Shown here in pieces: positions 1-7,873 of a stretch of 40,685 nt of DNA (position 1 is the first letter of the stretch; each line of letters opens with the position of its first letter). The notes under the pieces were generated by a model, which made no database searches, was not told the DNA's origin, and saw only the letters and a program-made list of their open reading frames with translations. The position numbers and the translations under genes are program-made. Source of the stretch: Anaerolineae bacterium (GTDB lineage Bacteria > Chloroflexota > Anaerolineae > Anaerolineales > Anaerolineaceae); assembly GCA_011176685.1 (NCBI GenBank), contig DUED01000005.1:1-40685 (forward strand), read 5' to 3'.

Positions 1-61
1 TTATATTTTGCATTACAACTTTGGCTTTGAATTCGGATGTAAAGGTTCGCCGTTTTCGCAT
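1..61 (-). CDS. IS3-family transposase OrfA, N-terminal 20 residues (partial)
   Basis: The ATG at 61-59 on the minus strand begins MRKRRTFTSEFKAKVV, then MQNI, before the window ends. This is the standard N-terminus of IS3-family OrfA proteins (K-K/R-R-x-F/Y-T-x-E-F-K-x-K-V-V), the start of a helix-turn-helix domain that binds the IS ends. An AGGAG-like ribosome binding site lies about 8 bases upstream. Only the first helix region is present, so integrity of the rest is unknown. Alternatives are few, because the terminal repeat and the protein start agree on the same family. Confidence 0.8.
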   Translation of the reverse strand, partial: MRKRRTFTSEFKAKVVMQNI

Positions 62-127
62 CTTTGCACTCCTGTCTTGTTCATAGTATTAATTATCCTA
101 CCTGTCCAAGTTTTGGGGTGCACTACA
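1..127 (-). mobile_element. IS3-family insertion sequence, left end only (continues beyond window)
   Basis: Read on the minus strand from position 127, the sequence opens with TGTAGTGCACCCCAAAACTT followed by GGACAGG. This is the typical terminal repeat of IS3-family elements (TG start, then a CACCCC-AAAA-TTGGACA core). It is followed 60 bp later by an orfA start. The element runs off the left edge, so its other end, orfB and target duplication cannot be seen. The end lies exactly where the reading frame of the neighbouring acetyltransferase remnant is lost, which suggests insertion into that gene. Confidence 0.8.
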
Positions 128-365
128 AATCTATTGGCTTTGATAACCATATTTTTCTCGAGGATAAACGAAAACCCAGCGGTTTGTAAATTCGTAAAGT
201 GGGGAGATTATCGCTGGTGGTACTGGGCACAGCCATATACAATCCGTGTTTCTTGAGCTATTTCAAACCCCACGAGAATAATGCTTTTGCTAAACCTCTG
301 CGGCGGTGTACTGGATGTGCGCCGATCGGGTCAGCCCAACCAACTTTTTTACACGAAACAGCATT
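128..365 (-). pseudogene. GNAT-family N-acetyltransferase remnant, interrupted by a stop and by the IS3 element
   Basis: On the minus strand from 365 the frame reads a recognisable GNAT core. VGWADPIGAHPVHRRRGLAK contains the acetyl-CoA pyrophosphate-binding Q/R-x-x-G-x-G/A motif as RRRGLA. It is followed by the usual alternating pattern with TSDNLPTLRIYKPLGF, the conserved N...A..LY..LGF element. A TAG at 260-258 sits where most GNATs have a charged or polar residue (GLK-stop-LKKHG), which is easily reached from CAG. The N-terminal third is missing: an in-frame TAA lies just upstream and the sequence beyond is AT-rich. The C-terminus ends at the IS3 terminal repeat. This is a decayed gene, with no activity expected. 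Confidence 0.75.
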
Positions 366-491
366 TTATTTTTGGCTTTGGTAATTACTTAATAATCTAG
401 GTTCTAATTAGGAAATTTCAATATAGATATTGATTAATTATTTTATTCTTATCGCTCTTGGGGTTGATAATTTATCCATGGTGATTGTAGT

Positions 492-513
492 TTATATATG
501 CTTGCATATATAA
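492..513. repeat. Short perfect inverted repeat downstream of the PfkB gene
   Basis: Arms of 10 bp (TTATATATGC and GCATATATAA) are separated by TT. The repeat sits about 60 bp past the PfkB stop codon and has no T-run after it on the minus strand, so it does not look like an intrinsic terminator. It could be a protein-binding palindrome or a chance AT-rich symmetry. The surrounding 366-572 stretch is AT-rich and shows no gene that I can recognise. Confidence 0.3.
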
Positions 514-572
514 TTGAAGAATGGTACCCAGTACTAGTAAAAAGGTTGGATTTTCAAAGGTTATTGATGCCG

Positions 573-1535
573 TCAGCGGTATTTTTCCATTTCCTTCTCA
601 ATGAGATTACGGGTTGGGAATGAATTAGAGCCTCCGACGCCCGTGATTGTGTAACCAGCAGCAATACTAGCAAATAAAGCTCGTTTTTCCAAAGGCCAGT
701 CTTGTAATGTTGCAAATAGAAAGCCTGCGTCAAAAGCATCACCTGCGCCGATACTATCCACTAATTTTTCAGGTTTTATTGATGGCTGATGATATTTCCA
801 ACTCTGTTTATATACTGTGGCTCCATTTGCACCTTGTTTGACGATTACCACATCTGGTCCTGCACTTAGAATTTTTTGTGCACAATCATCAAGATTTTCT
901 AGTGCCGTCATTTTTCGTGCTTCAGTCTCATCACAGAAGAGAATATCAACATGTTGGATTATGTCTTTAATTTGAATCATCCATGGGGTTTCCATGGCAA
1001 ATAACGGGAATTGCGGATCCAATGCGGTAATCAAACCCCTTTTCTGTGCTTCCTTGTATATCACAATTGTGACGCCGTGCCAGACGTCCTTGAAATGGAG
1101 ATAACCTCCGCAGTGAAGCATCCTGGAATTTAGTAATTTGTTAATCTTAACAGGTGTAAAACTTTGGGGCCATGGCTTATGATTAGGCAATCGGTAAATC
1201 AAGGGGCGTTTGCGATTTCCGAAAAGTAGCATGTAAACCCCTATACCGGTTAAAGAGTTGGCCACAACTTGGATTTCACTTGTATCTACACCATCGCGAC
1301 TTAAAGCCTCAACGATAAATGATCCCAATGGATCATCAGGCACGCATGAACAAACCATGACATCCAAACCTAGTTTTGCTAGATCACTCGCGTTATAACC
1401 TATTGAGCCAGCGGCTGTCATTTCCATATCCGCGGGACCATCCCAGGTGGGCAAAGTATCTAATTTTTCAGGACCATCGCCGGTTATTAACAAGTCTATA
1501 TTCAGAGGGCCAATCACTGTTATATCCCGTTTCAT
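573..1535 (-). CDS. PfkB-family (ribokinase-like) sugar kinase
   Basis: The 320-residue protein has both PfkB family signatures. These are a glycine-rich N-terminal segment (AAGSIGYNASDLAKLG, substrate-side G-G-x-x-x-N-x-A pattern) and the C-terminal DSIGAGDAFDAGFL, whose GAGD aspartate (about residue 266) is the catalytic base. The family phosphorylates sugars, nucleosides or Amadori compounds at a hydroxymethyl group using ATP. The start is supported by CGGAGAAG just upstream. It is the last gene of a same-strand series with a sugar ABC transporter and a SIS protein, so it probably phosphorylates the imported sugar or its derivative in the cytosol. The substrate cannot be read from sequence. 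Relatives include ribokinase, fructokinase, KDG kinase and fructoselysine 6-kinase (FrlD). Confidence 0.9.
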   Translation of the reverse strand: MKRDITVIGPLNIDLLITGDGPEKLDTLPTWDGPADMEMTAAGSIGYNASDLAKLGLDVMVCSCVPDDPLGSFIVEALSRDGVDTSEIQVVANSLTGIGVYMLLFGNRKRPLIYRLPNHKPWPQSFTPVKINKLLNSRMLHCGGYLHFKDVWHGVTIVIYKEAQKRGLITALDPQFPLFAMETPWMIQIKDIIQHVDILFCDETEARKMTALENLDDCAQKILSAGPDVVIVKQGANGATVYKQSWKYHQPSIKPEKLVDSIGAGDAFDAGFLFATLQDWPLEKRALFASIAAGYTITGVGGSNSFPTRNLIEKEMEKYR

Positions 1536-1612
1536 TTCACTTCTCCGAAAGTTAAAATAAAATAAGTATCAAACAAAGTGGAAAGCCATACCAGGATTGT
1601 TGCAGCAAGAGA

Positions 1613-2857
1613 TTAATGAGTATCCTTTGGAAATAGCCAATTCCACACTTTTGCATGCCGGGCGATGTTTGCGCGCTGACAGTCTGGATTAATATCTCCT
1701 TGAGCCACAGCACTCCAGTAGGCCAGTAATTGTCCCGGCAGGATGGCTAAGATTGAGAAAATGTATGGATCATCCTCATCTAATCGGAAGACGTCATCCA
1801 CCTGCTCAGCTACACACTCGTCTTCTTCGCTGATGATCGCGATGGACGGGGATTTGAGCATATAAGTCACCTGAGCAATATCGCGCAGTGCCTTATAGTT
1901 TTGGTCCTTCAAAGGAGCAACAATGATGGTTAGTATATCGTGCTGTGTCAAACCTAGTGCTCCATGGATGTGCCGGCCAGGATTCATACCCTTAGTAGGA
2001 ATCTGTCCCATTTCATCAAATTTCAGTGCAATCTCTTCTGCTGTGCCTTCATTAGCTCCGCTGCCTACGACTAAGATACTGCGGATATTGCGATAACGAA
2101 ATGATAACAACTTCGCTCGCTTGCTCACCCAATCGAACATGACATCGCACTTATCGCCAGTAGCAAAGAGACGCTTGCGCAAATTATCATAGTTGTGCGC
2201 TTCAGGGTATGTTAATGCGCCGATCTCGATCGCCAGCCAGATCGAAGCAGCCAGGCGTGTAGTGTAATGAAAAGTGTCTGAGCCTCCTGTATCAAACCCT
2301 CCAGCACATACAATGATCTCATCACATTTCTTGGTGATAGGACTCTCCGCGATGCTTGTGAATGCAACCTGATATGCTCCTAGTTCCTTTGCTTTAGCGG
2401 CTGCCAGGTTGCTGTCCACAGTGCTGCCGCTGCCGGAATATGAGAATAAAACGAAATTTTTGAAATCAAATGGATGTCCGCATGATATATACTCTAATGA
2501 ATCTATACCGCGTGCATCCCATCCAGCCAGTTTCCAGAAAGCGCCTGCAGCAGTTTGGGCTACGAACTGCGAAGTGCCCAGGCCATGCCCAACCATACCA
2601 CTGAAGCCCTTATTGACTAATCTTTTAGCAATCGCTGGTATGGTCTTTTGGTTCCTTGAAAAGGTGTCCCGAAGAGCAGTTCCTTGACTTCTAATATCTC
2701 GGTAAAGGTTGAATGGGTGCTCCGTCTGTGGTTCTGTCCCTAGAGCACGGTACATGAAGGGATACTCAGCAGTGCCTTCAATGTAGCGTTTAATGTCACC
2801 TTTAACCCCCCATTTTTTGATGCGTTTTCCTGCCTCTTGTTTGAAATCCTTTCCCAT
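1613..2857 (-). CDS. SIS-domain protein with two sugar isomerase domains (deglycase/isomerase-like)
   Basis: The 414-residue protein carries two SIS domains, the fold that binds phosphosugars. The first spans about 85-215 (GMVGHGLGTS near 88-96 and the phosphate-binding S-Y-S-G-S-G-S-T at 139-146). The second spans about 258-400 (ILVVGSGANEGTAEEIALKF at 261-280, then a GxxxHG region near 290-300). The layout is that of the isomerase half of GlmS and of AgaS/FrlB-type proteins, but the glutaminase domain is absent. The start has an ideal AAGGAGG site. It lies between the transporter ATPase and the PfkB kinase, and pairing of a SIS protein with a PfkB kinase recalls the fructoselysine pathway (FrlB plus FrlD). 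That function is an inference. An aldose-ketose isomerase or an amino-sugar deaminase remains possible. Confidence 0.85.
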   Translation of the reverse strand: MGKDFKQEAGKRIKKWGVKGDIKRYIEGTAEYPFMYRALGTEPQTEHPFNLYRDIRSQGTALRDTFSRNQKTIPAIAKRLVNKGFSGMVGHGLGTSQFVAQTAAGAFWKLAGWDARGIDSLEYISCGHPFDFKNFVLFSYSGSGSTVDSNLAAAKAKELGAYQVAFTSIAESPITKKCDEIIVCAGGFDTGGSDTFHYTTRLAASIWLAIEIGALTYPEAHNYDNLRKRLFATGDKCDVMFDWVSKRAKLLSFRYRNIRSILVVGSGANEGTAEEIALKFDEMGQIPTKGMNPGRHIHGALGLTQHDILTIIVAPLKDQNYKALRDIAQVTYMLKSPSIAIISEEDECVAEQVDDVFRLDEDDPYIFSILAILPGQLLAYWSAVAQGDINPDCQRANIARHAKVWNWLFPKDTH

Positions 2858-2904
2858 ATGATTCCTCCTTATCTGTCTATTCCTAAAAAAATTCTTTTTA
2901 AAAC

Positions 2905-4419
2905 CTATGCTCCTAGAGCTTCAATCTCACCCAGAGCTAAACGAAGAATTTCTGTTTGATCTGTTTCTTCTGTGTTCAATTCAGCTGCAATGCAACCCGC
3001 ACGCATCACCAGGACGCGGTGCGACAAGCCCATCACTTCGGCCAATTCGGATGTGATCAAAAGAATAGCCTTGCCTAACGCTGCCTGGTTAGTTATGAAT
3101 TGGTAGATCTCAAATTTCACTCCTATATCTATGCCCTGTGTTGGTTCTAACAGGATGAAGACATCAGGTTCAACTGCCAAACAGCGCCCCAGTGCTACTT
3201 TTTGCTGGTTGCCACCACTGAGATGGGTAACTACCTGCTCCATAGAGGTGGTTTTGATATCCAGGGCATTGATCTGGTTGGTCACAATTTTTCGCTCATT
3301 TGCCTGATTAATTAAACCCAGCTTGTTTGAAGCTTCTGAGCGAAGCACTGACAATGATACATTGCGCCGAATACTCAGCTTCTGCAGTAGACTATCTGCC
3401 TTGCGGTCCTCTGGTAGCATGATGATCTTTTTCTTAATCGACCGGGACGGACTAGCTTTAAACTGTACCTGAGAGACTGTTATGCAGCCTTGATCAACGG
3501 GCAGCGTCCCGTAAAGTGCTTTCCCAAGGTCTGCCTTGCCGCATCCAGATAATCCTGTAACCGCCAGCACTTCACCGAAATGTAGTGAAAAGCTGATTCC
3601 CTGTAGTTCTTTACCTGCATAGAGGTTTTCAACCCTGAGGATCTCATCACCGCGTTTATCAACCCGTTTCGGAAAAAAGTACTTGAGTTTACGGCCAATC
3701 ATGCTTTCGATTAGGGAATCACGCGTCACTTCATCAATCTGGCTGGTGAGGATATGCTGACCGTCACGTAGAACAGTGACATTGTCTGCTAATTCAAGTA
3801 TCTCATCCAGGCGATGTGACACGTAAATAATAGTAACGCCGCTCTCACGAAGCTTGATGATATTATTAAACAAAGCCTCCCTCTCAGTCTGGTTCAATGC
3901 AGCCGTGGCCTCATCCATAATCAGTAATTTGCTTTTGTTAACCAGTGCTTTTGCGATCTCGATGACCTGTTTCTCTCCAACTTTTAAATTACTGACCAGC
4001 ATTTCGGGTTTAATGTAACTGGCATTGAGAGTATCGAGGATTTGAAGCGTTTTTTCATGCATCGCGGTATTGTCAAGTATCCCATTGTGCATGGGTTCCT
4101 GGCCTAAAAGTACATTATGCATTACGGTGCGGTCCGGCAGCAGATTTATGATCTGATATATCGTGGAGATACCCATATCAATCGCTTCTTTGGGCGAGCG
4201 AGGAGTAAAGGCTTCTCCATTAAAGTAGATATCCCCACCCACGTCGGGGCTTACTGCGCCGGAAAGGATCTTTATTAATGTGGATTTTCCTGCCCCATTT
4301 TCTCCGATCAACGCATGCACCATTCTGGGCTGGATTTCAAACGAAACTGTTTTCAGGGCTTCAACCCCTGGATATTTCTTGCTGATATTCTTTATCTGGA
4401 TTAGTGGCGTGTTATTCAT
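2905..4419 (-). CDS. Sugar ABC transporter ATP-binding protein, two ATPase domains (RbsA/MglA-like)
   Basis: The 504-residue protein has two ABC domains, as in ribose and galactose importers (CUT2 class). Domain 1 has Walker A GENGAGKST at 39-47, an unusual signature KVGEKQVIEIA and Walker B LLIMDEATAAL. Domain 2 has the degenerate Walker A GLSGCGKADLGKAL normal for this class, an intact LSGGNQQKVALGR signature and a Walker B VFILLEPTQGID. I place the start at the methionine of MNNTPLI (4419), not at an upstream in-frame ATG at 4479. The upstream choice would overlap the permease by about 55 bp, and the N-terminus from 4419 matches the family. Only 4 bp separate this start from the permease stop, so the two are translationally linked. 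Confidence 0.93.
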   Translation of the reverse strand: MNNTPLIQIKNISKKYPGVEALKTVSFEIQPRMVHALIGENGAGKSTLIKILSGAVSPDVGGDIYFNGEAFTPRSPKEAIDMGISTIYQIINLLPDRTVMHNVLLGQEPMHNGILDNTAMHEKTLQILDTLNASYIKPEMLVSNLKVGEKQVIEIAKALVNKSKLLIMDEATAALNQTEREALFNNIIKLRESGVTIIYVSHRLDEILELADNVTVLRDGQHILTSQIDEVTRDSLIESMIGRKLKYFFPKRVDKRGDEILRVENLYAGKELQGISFSLHFGEVLAVTGLSGCGKADLGKALYGTLPVDQGCITVSQVQFKASPSRSIKKKIIMLPEDRKADSLLQKLSIRRNVSLSVLRSEASNKLGLINQANERKIVTNQINALDIKTTSMEQVVTHLSGGNQQKVALGRCLAVEPDVFILLEPTQGIDIGVKFEIYQFITNQAALGKAILLITSELAEVMGLSHRVLVMRAGCIAAELNTEETDQTEILRLALGEIEALGA

Positions 4420-4423
4420 CAAT

Positions 4424-5410
4424 TTATATCTTCGCTGTACGTAGTCTATCCAGCGATAAGGATGCCACCAGGATAGCACCCGAGACGATTCTTTGGGCGT
4501 ATATGCTGACCCCTAGCAGGATCATACCGTTAGTAATGGTTGTTAGGAAAACCGCCGCGATCAGAGTATTAAATACTTTACCTTTCCCTCCCGATAAGCT
4601 CGCTCCTCCCAGCACGACTGCAGTAAGCACTGGGAAGAGAAAATCAGCACCCATACCACCTGTAGCTGTTCCTTGGCGTGCAACCTGCATGACACCTCCA
4701 ACGGCTGCCAGAATGCCTGCTAGAGTAAAGGTGGCTAGTTTTACATTATTGACGTTCACGCCAGCTAGCCAGGTCGCTCGTTCATTGTTGCCAGTTGCGA
4801 AGATATGTGCGCCAAAGACTGTCTTACGTAAGAATAGATATGCCAGAAAATACAAAACAAACAGCACGATCACTGGCACTGGAATCAGGTCCCAAATGCG
4901 CCCGCGCGAAAGGAACTCGATGGGTTCGATCTCATTACCAAAGATGGTCTTTCCCTGAGTATAAATGAAAGCTAATCCCTCTAAGATGCTCATCATACCC
5001 ATGGTGGCTATGATGGGGTTGATTTTAAGATGTGTGATGACCAGGCCGTTGATCAGCCCGATCAGTGCGCCAATAGTTAGTATTGTCAGTGCGGCCAGGA
5101 TCGGATGCAGTCCAAAATTCACCAAAGCTGCAGCCATAGAGACGCCGGTTAATGACATCACTGCGGCTAGGGAGACATCCATTGTACCCAACAGCACGAT
5201 CATGTGCTCACCAATTGCAAGAATACCAATAATGGTTGCCTGGCGTAGAATGGTAAATAAGTTGTTGGTTGTGGCGAAAGAATCGGTGCTGAAGCTTAAA
5301 AATGTTGCCCATAAAATGAAAATTATTATGAAACCCTGCTCTCCAAGGAATTCGATGATGCGTCGTTTAAAATTTATTATTTTGGTTTTTTCTTTTGTTT
5401 TATTTTTCAT
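4424..5410 (-). CDS. Sugar ABC transporter permease (RbsC-like, BPD_transp_2 family)
   Basis: The 328-residue, strongly hydrophobic protein has around eight to ten membrane segments. It carries typical permease elements of ribose-class importers: the N-terminal F-S-x-x-N-L-x-x-I-L-R-Q-A-T-I-x-G-I-L-A-I-G pattern (residues about 50-68), and the later ARQGTATGGMGADFLFPVLT followed by AVVLGGASLSGGKGK, the conserved GGxSLxGGxG loop. It forms the membrane channel of the importer with the neighbouring ATPase and lipoprotein. It is separated from the binding-protein gene by about 125 bp containing a strong hairpin, an arrangement that often lowers permease expression relative to the binding protein. 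Confidence 0.93.
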   Translation of the reverse strand: MKNKTKEKTKIINFKRRIIEFLGEQGFIIIFILWATFLSFSTDSFATTNNLFTILRQATIIGILAIGEHMIVLLGTMDVSLAAVMSLTGVSMAAALVNFGLHPILAALTILTIGALIGLINGLVITHLKINPIIATMGMMSILEGLAFIYTQGKTIFGNEIEPIEFLSRGRIWDLIPVPVIVLFVLYFLAYLFLRKTVFGAHIFATGNNERATWLAGVNVNNVKLATFTLAGILAAVGGVMQVARQGTATGGMGADFLFPVLTAVVLGGASLSGGKGKVFNTLIAAVFLTTITNGMILLGVSIYAQRIVSGAILVASLSLDRLRTAKI

Positions 5411-5490
5411 TTCTTTTTTTTCTTTGATTGAAAACTGATTACTTGTCTGCTTTGGGAAGTATTTATTAGGTCCTTATTTTAATGTGTTTA

Positions 5491-5522
5491 GACGGGGAAG
5501 GAGGATTTACTCCTTCCCCGTC
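5491..5522 (-). promoter_or_regulatory. 13-bp perfect stem-loop between binding-protein and permease genes
   Basis: GACGGGGAAGGAG and CTCCTTCCCCGTC form a perfect 13-bp stem around a 6-base loop. On the transcribed strand no run of U follows (TAAACACATT), so it is a weak candidate for a full terminator. Its position just after the binding-protein stop fits the known role of intercistronic hairpins that stabilise the upstream transcript or attenuate read-through. The expected effect, much more binding protein than permease, is an inference. Confidence 0.7.
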
Positions 5523-5535
5523 CTTTCAGGTTATA

Positions 5536-6615
5536 TTAATCTGCAGTGACCAGGTTCACAGGTACGCGAATATTCTGAGGTAATGTGGCTCCAGCCAAGA
5601 GCTTGATGGCTGCGTTGATAGTCATCCGCCCGGTCTCAGCGGGTGCGGTATCCACCGTCCCGCGGTACATGGTTCCGGCATTGATGTACTCGATCGCCTG
5701 GGGTTCAGCGTCGATGCCGACAATGATAGTGTCATCAGCGGTTTTACCGGCTGCCTCGAGTGCCTGCATAGCCCCGTAAGCGCCTGCATCATTGATGCTA
5801 GCTATAACATTTATCTCTGGGTGCTCTTGCAGTGCGGTTTCAATGGAATTCAAACCAAATTCCGTAGTACCACCTAGATAGTTACCAACAATGACCGCAT
5901 TAGGTGCACCTTCAGCAAGTGCGGCTGCAATGGCGTCTGCACGCAAAACGACATTAGCGAGATCTGGGTAATCCAGAATTGCCACGTTGGCTTGTCCGCC
6001 GAGTTCATCATTGATGAGCTGAGTGGCATATTCGCCAGCGGCTTTGCCCAAGTCCTCATCCTCAATACTGATGCTGACCCCGCCGAATTCAGCCACATCG
6101 CGTCCAGCATACTGAACGATGTAAACTCCAGCGTCTGCGGCTTCTTTTAGAGCAGACTCCACGCTGGGCGGATCAAAGACGCATACTACGATAACGTCTG
6201 CACCACTGGATACAAAGTTCTCGACGCCGCTGATTTGCTTCTCCACATCGATCTCGGAGTCAAAGGTCTCGACTTTAATACCCAGATCCTCAGCATAGGC
6301 AACAGCGGCATCTGGTACTGCCGAATGGTAATCTGTTGAATAGGTGCAAGCCACGATGCCAATGAAGGAATCGTCATCCGTCAGGTGCGCTAATGCCCCG
6401 GTGATCTCATCCTCAGTGGGCACTAGGTCTTCTGCGGTGCCAAGTTCCACGGTGGTTAAGGTGGGTTCGCCGTAAAGTGGCGCTGCTTCTTCTTCCACAA
6501 CCTCTTCAACTTCTTCTACTGGTTCCTCTGCAGGTTCCACAGTAGTGGGAGCGCAGGCGCCCAGCAATAGTGTGGCGATCAGCAGGATTAGAATTAGTAC
6601 CAATCTCTTACGCAT
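5536..6615 (-). CDS. Sugar-binding lipoprotein of the ABC importer (periplasmic-binding-protein-like, type I)
   Basis: From the ATG at 6615 (AAAGGAGAG just upstream, chosen over an in-frame ATG 27 bp earlier that lacks one) the protein has 359 residues. A lipoprotein signal peptide ends in LLLGAC with the lipidated cysteine at residue 21. An acidic, Glu/Val/Pro-rich linker of about 25 residues follows. The rest is a ribose/galactose-type binding domain: FIGIVACTYSTDYHSAVPDA opens the first lobe, then SGADVIVVCVFDPPSVESAL, and DDTIIVGIDAEPQAIEYINA in the second lobe. It captures the sugar outside the membrane for the permease and ATPase encoded next. The ligand is unknown. Confidence 0.92.
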   Translation of the reverse strand: MRKRLVLILILLIATLLLGACAPTTVEPAEEPVEEVEEVVEEEAAPLYGEPTLTTVELGTAEDLVPTEDEITGALAHLTDDDSFIGIVACTYSTDYHSAVPDAAVAYAEDLGIKVETFDSEIDVEKQISGVENFVSSGADVIVVCVFDPPSVESALKEAADAGVYIVQYAGRDVAEFGGVSISIEDEDLGKAAGEYATQLINDELGGQANVAILDYPDLANVVLRADAIAAALAEGAPNAVIVGNYLGGTTEFGLNSIETALQEHPEINVIASINDAGAYGAMQALEAAGKTADDTIIVGIDAEPQAIEYINAGTMYRGTVDTAPAETGRMTINAAIKLLAGATLPQNIRVPVNLVTAD

Positions 6616-6634
6616 TTCTCTCTCCTTTTTTATT

Positions 6635-6660
6635 GGACGCATCTTAAATGTTTTGCGTCC
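6635..6660 (-). promoter_or_regulatory. Inverted repeat in the leader of the binding-protein gene
   Basis: Arms GGACGCA and TGCGTCC (7 bp) flank a 12-base loop, ending about 20 bases upstream of the binding-protein start codon and just before its ribosome binding site. A second, smaller palindrome ACGATTATCGT lies at 6694-6704. Either may be an operator or a leader hairpin of the transporter operon. The 130-bp gap between regulator and binding-protein genes leaves room for a promoter, but I see no convincing -35/-10 pair. Confidence 0.35.
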
Positions 6661-6746
6661 TGATTTTATTGTTTATTTTGAAATTCTTTTTACACGATTA
6701 TCGTTCTTACGCTTCTTTTCCTGCACCTCCTTTCTTATTTGGTAGT

Positions 6747-7745
6747 TTAACAGCTCTCCTTGTTATTGTTTGATGCCGGTGGGAATGGGCAAGTGTCATC
6801 CAGGGCTATTATGCTGTGCACTGTCTGTTCATCGCTGATTAGTACATTGATAAATTTCCCGCGGACCGCTCCCAATAAGGGAGCAACTTTATCTGAACCG
6901 CCTGCCACGCCTATGGATATTTTCGCCTGGCGTATATTATCCAGTGTTATACCAACAATGCGATCATTAAAAGCGGAAGCTTTCTCTTGGCCATTGATAT
7001 CAAAGAAGTGGCCGCAGATATCCCCAACAGCTTTACCCTTCAGCGCTTGCAGTTCCTCTGATGCTATCAAGCCAAAACGGGTATACACCAGATCGCTTTC
7101 CATTGATCCGAGGCCGACCATATAAATATCTGCATCACAGGCGATACCCAGCGTTTTTTGGAGCATCTGGTTGGCACGCACAAATTCATCTGCTTTGCCT
7201 GAACCGCGTCCCAAAATGGCGGGTGCGCTTAAATAAAGCACATTGCCCCCCAGTTTTTCGGCTGCGACGCGGGCGATCTCGTTGTAATCTATCTTATGCG
7301 CTTCATGGCCCAGGTTGCCCATTGCTTGTGCCACAGTCACGTTTGACATGGCCTGCTCGGGCAGCGCTTTCACCATTACTTCTAGGGTGCGCCCGCAGCC
7401 AAGCGATAGCTGCTGACCAGGTTGGATGATATCAAGCAGGAAATTTGCAGCATACCTGCCGATAATGGTTCGCACTGCATCTGCACTGGTCTCGAAAACA
7501 GGGGCGACGATCACGTTATGCAGAGAGGGGTATCTTTGTTGAAGTGTTTGTCCCAGATCAGAGTCTTTTTTATTGGGTTCAATGATGCGGATCTGCACAA
7601 TGCCCATCTCGCGCGCTTCGCTCAGGTAACGCGAAACCTGGCTGCGAGAGATGTCCAAGTTGCGCGCGATCTCTGCCTGGGTGCGGTTCTCCAGAAAATA
7701 AACGCGTGCTACTTCGGTTAGCTTGGAAAGCTTCTTATCACTCAT
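6747..7745 (-). CDS. SorC/DeoR-type sugar-responsive transcriptional regulator
   Basis: The protein has an N-terminal helix-turn-helix (TQAEIARNLDISRSQVSRYL, about residues 22-41) and a C-terminal SorC sugar-binding domain of about 250 residues that resembles phosphosugar isomerases (LSLGCGRTLEVMVKALP, GLGSMESDLVYTRFGL, GVAGGSDKVAPLLGAVRGKF). SorC-family proteins bind DNA as oligomers and respond to phosphorylated sugars, which matches the kinase encoded in the same locus. Two starts are possible: ATG at 7760 (MHKCVMSDKK) or ATG at 7745 (MSDKK). I prefer 7745 because the predicted transcript would otherwise be nearly leaderless. It is first in the series and probably controls the operon and itself. 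Confidence 0.9.
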   Translation of the reverse strand: MSDKKLSKLTEVARVYFLENRTQAEIARNLDISRSQVSRYLSEAREMGIVQIRIIEPNKKDSDLGQTLQQRYPSLHNVIVAPVFETSADAVRTIIGRYAANFLLDIIQPGQQLSLGCGRTLEVMVKALPEQAMSNVTVAQAMGNLGHEAHKIDYNEIARVAAEKLGGNVLYLSAPAILGRGSGKADEFVRANQMLQKTLGIACDADIYMVGLGSMESDLVYTRFGLIASEELQALKGKAVGDICGHFFDINGQEKASAFNDRIVGITLDNIRQAKISIGVAGGSDKVAPLLGAVRGKFINVLISDEQTVHSIIALDDTCPFPPASNNNKESC

Positions 7746-7767
7746 TACACACTTGTGCATTCACATA

Positions 7768-7789
7768 TGTACTTATAGTATAGAGTACA
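7768..7789. promoter_or_regulatory. Candidate operator, TGTACT-N10-AGTACA, overlapping the regulator's -10 box
   Basis: A 22-bp element with perfect 6-bp inverted half-sites surrounds the -10 hexamer of the regulator promoter. A bound repressor would block RNA polymerase, so autoregulation by the SorC-type protein is the simplest reading. I did not see a second copy ahead of the binding-protein gene. The assignment to this regulator is an inference from position. Confidence 0.5.
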
Positions 7790-7805
7790 ACCATGCAAAT
7801 GTCAA
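7777..7805 (-). promoter_or_regulatory. Strong sigma70-like promoter for the SorC-type regulator
   Basis: On the minus strand a perfect TTGACA (7805-7800) is followed after exactly 17 bp by TATACT (7782-7777). Transcription would start near 7770, about 10 bases before one possible ATG (7760) and about 25 before the other (7745). The match to consensus and the spacing are as good as any in the window. Confidence 0.7.
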
Positions 7806-7873
7806 TATGTAATTGTTAGGTGTTAGAGAAAAGTAATAATGTCCCCTTAAAAAGGATGAAAGAAGTGGAGAAA

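Noticed and set aside
8-384. Two plus-strand open frames at the left edge
   Set aside because: They are antisense to the IS3 end and to the GNAT remnant, whose minus-strand translation is clearly recognisable.
4404-5438. Long open frames on the plus strand opposite the permease gene
   Set aside because: Their composition (Met, Pro, Ala and Ile runs) is what the complement of a hydrophobic membrane protein gives; no family motif or ribosome binding site is visible.
6680-6735. A strong AAGGAGG site after the SorC gene on the minus strand with a possible GTG-started 17-codon peptide
   Set aside because: The GTG overlaps the ribosome binding site itself, so spacing is impossible, and no ATG follows at a usable distance.
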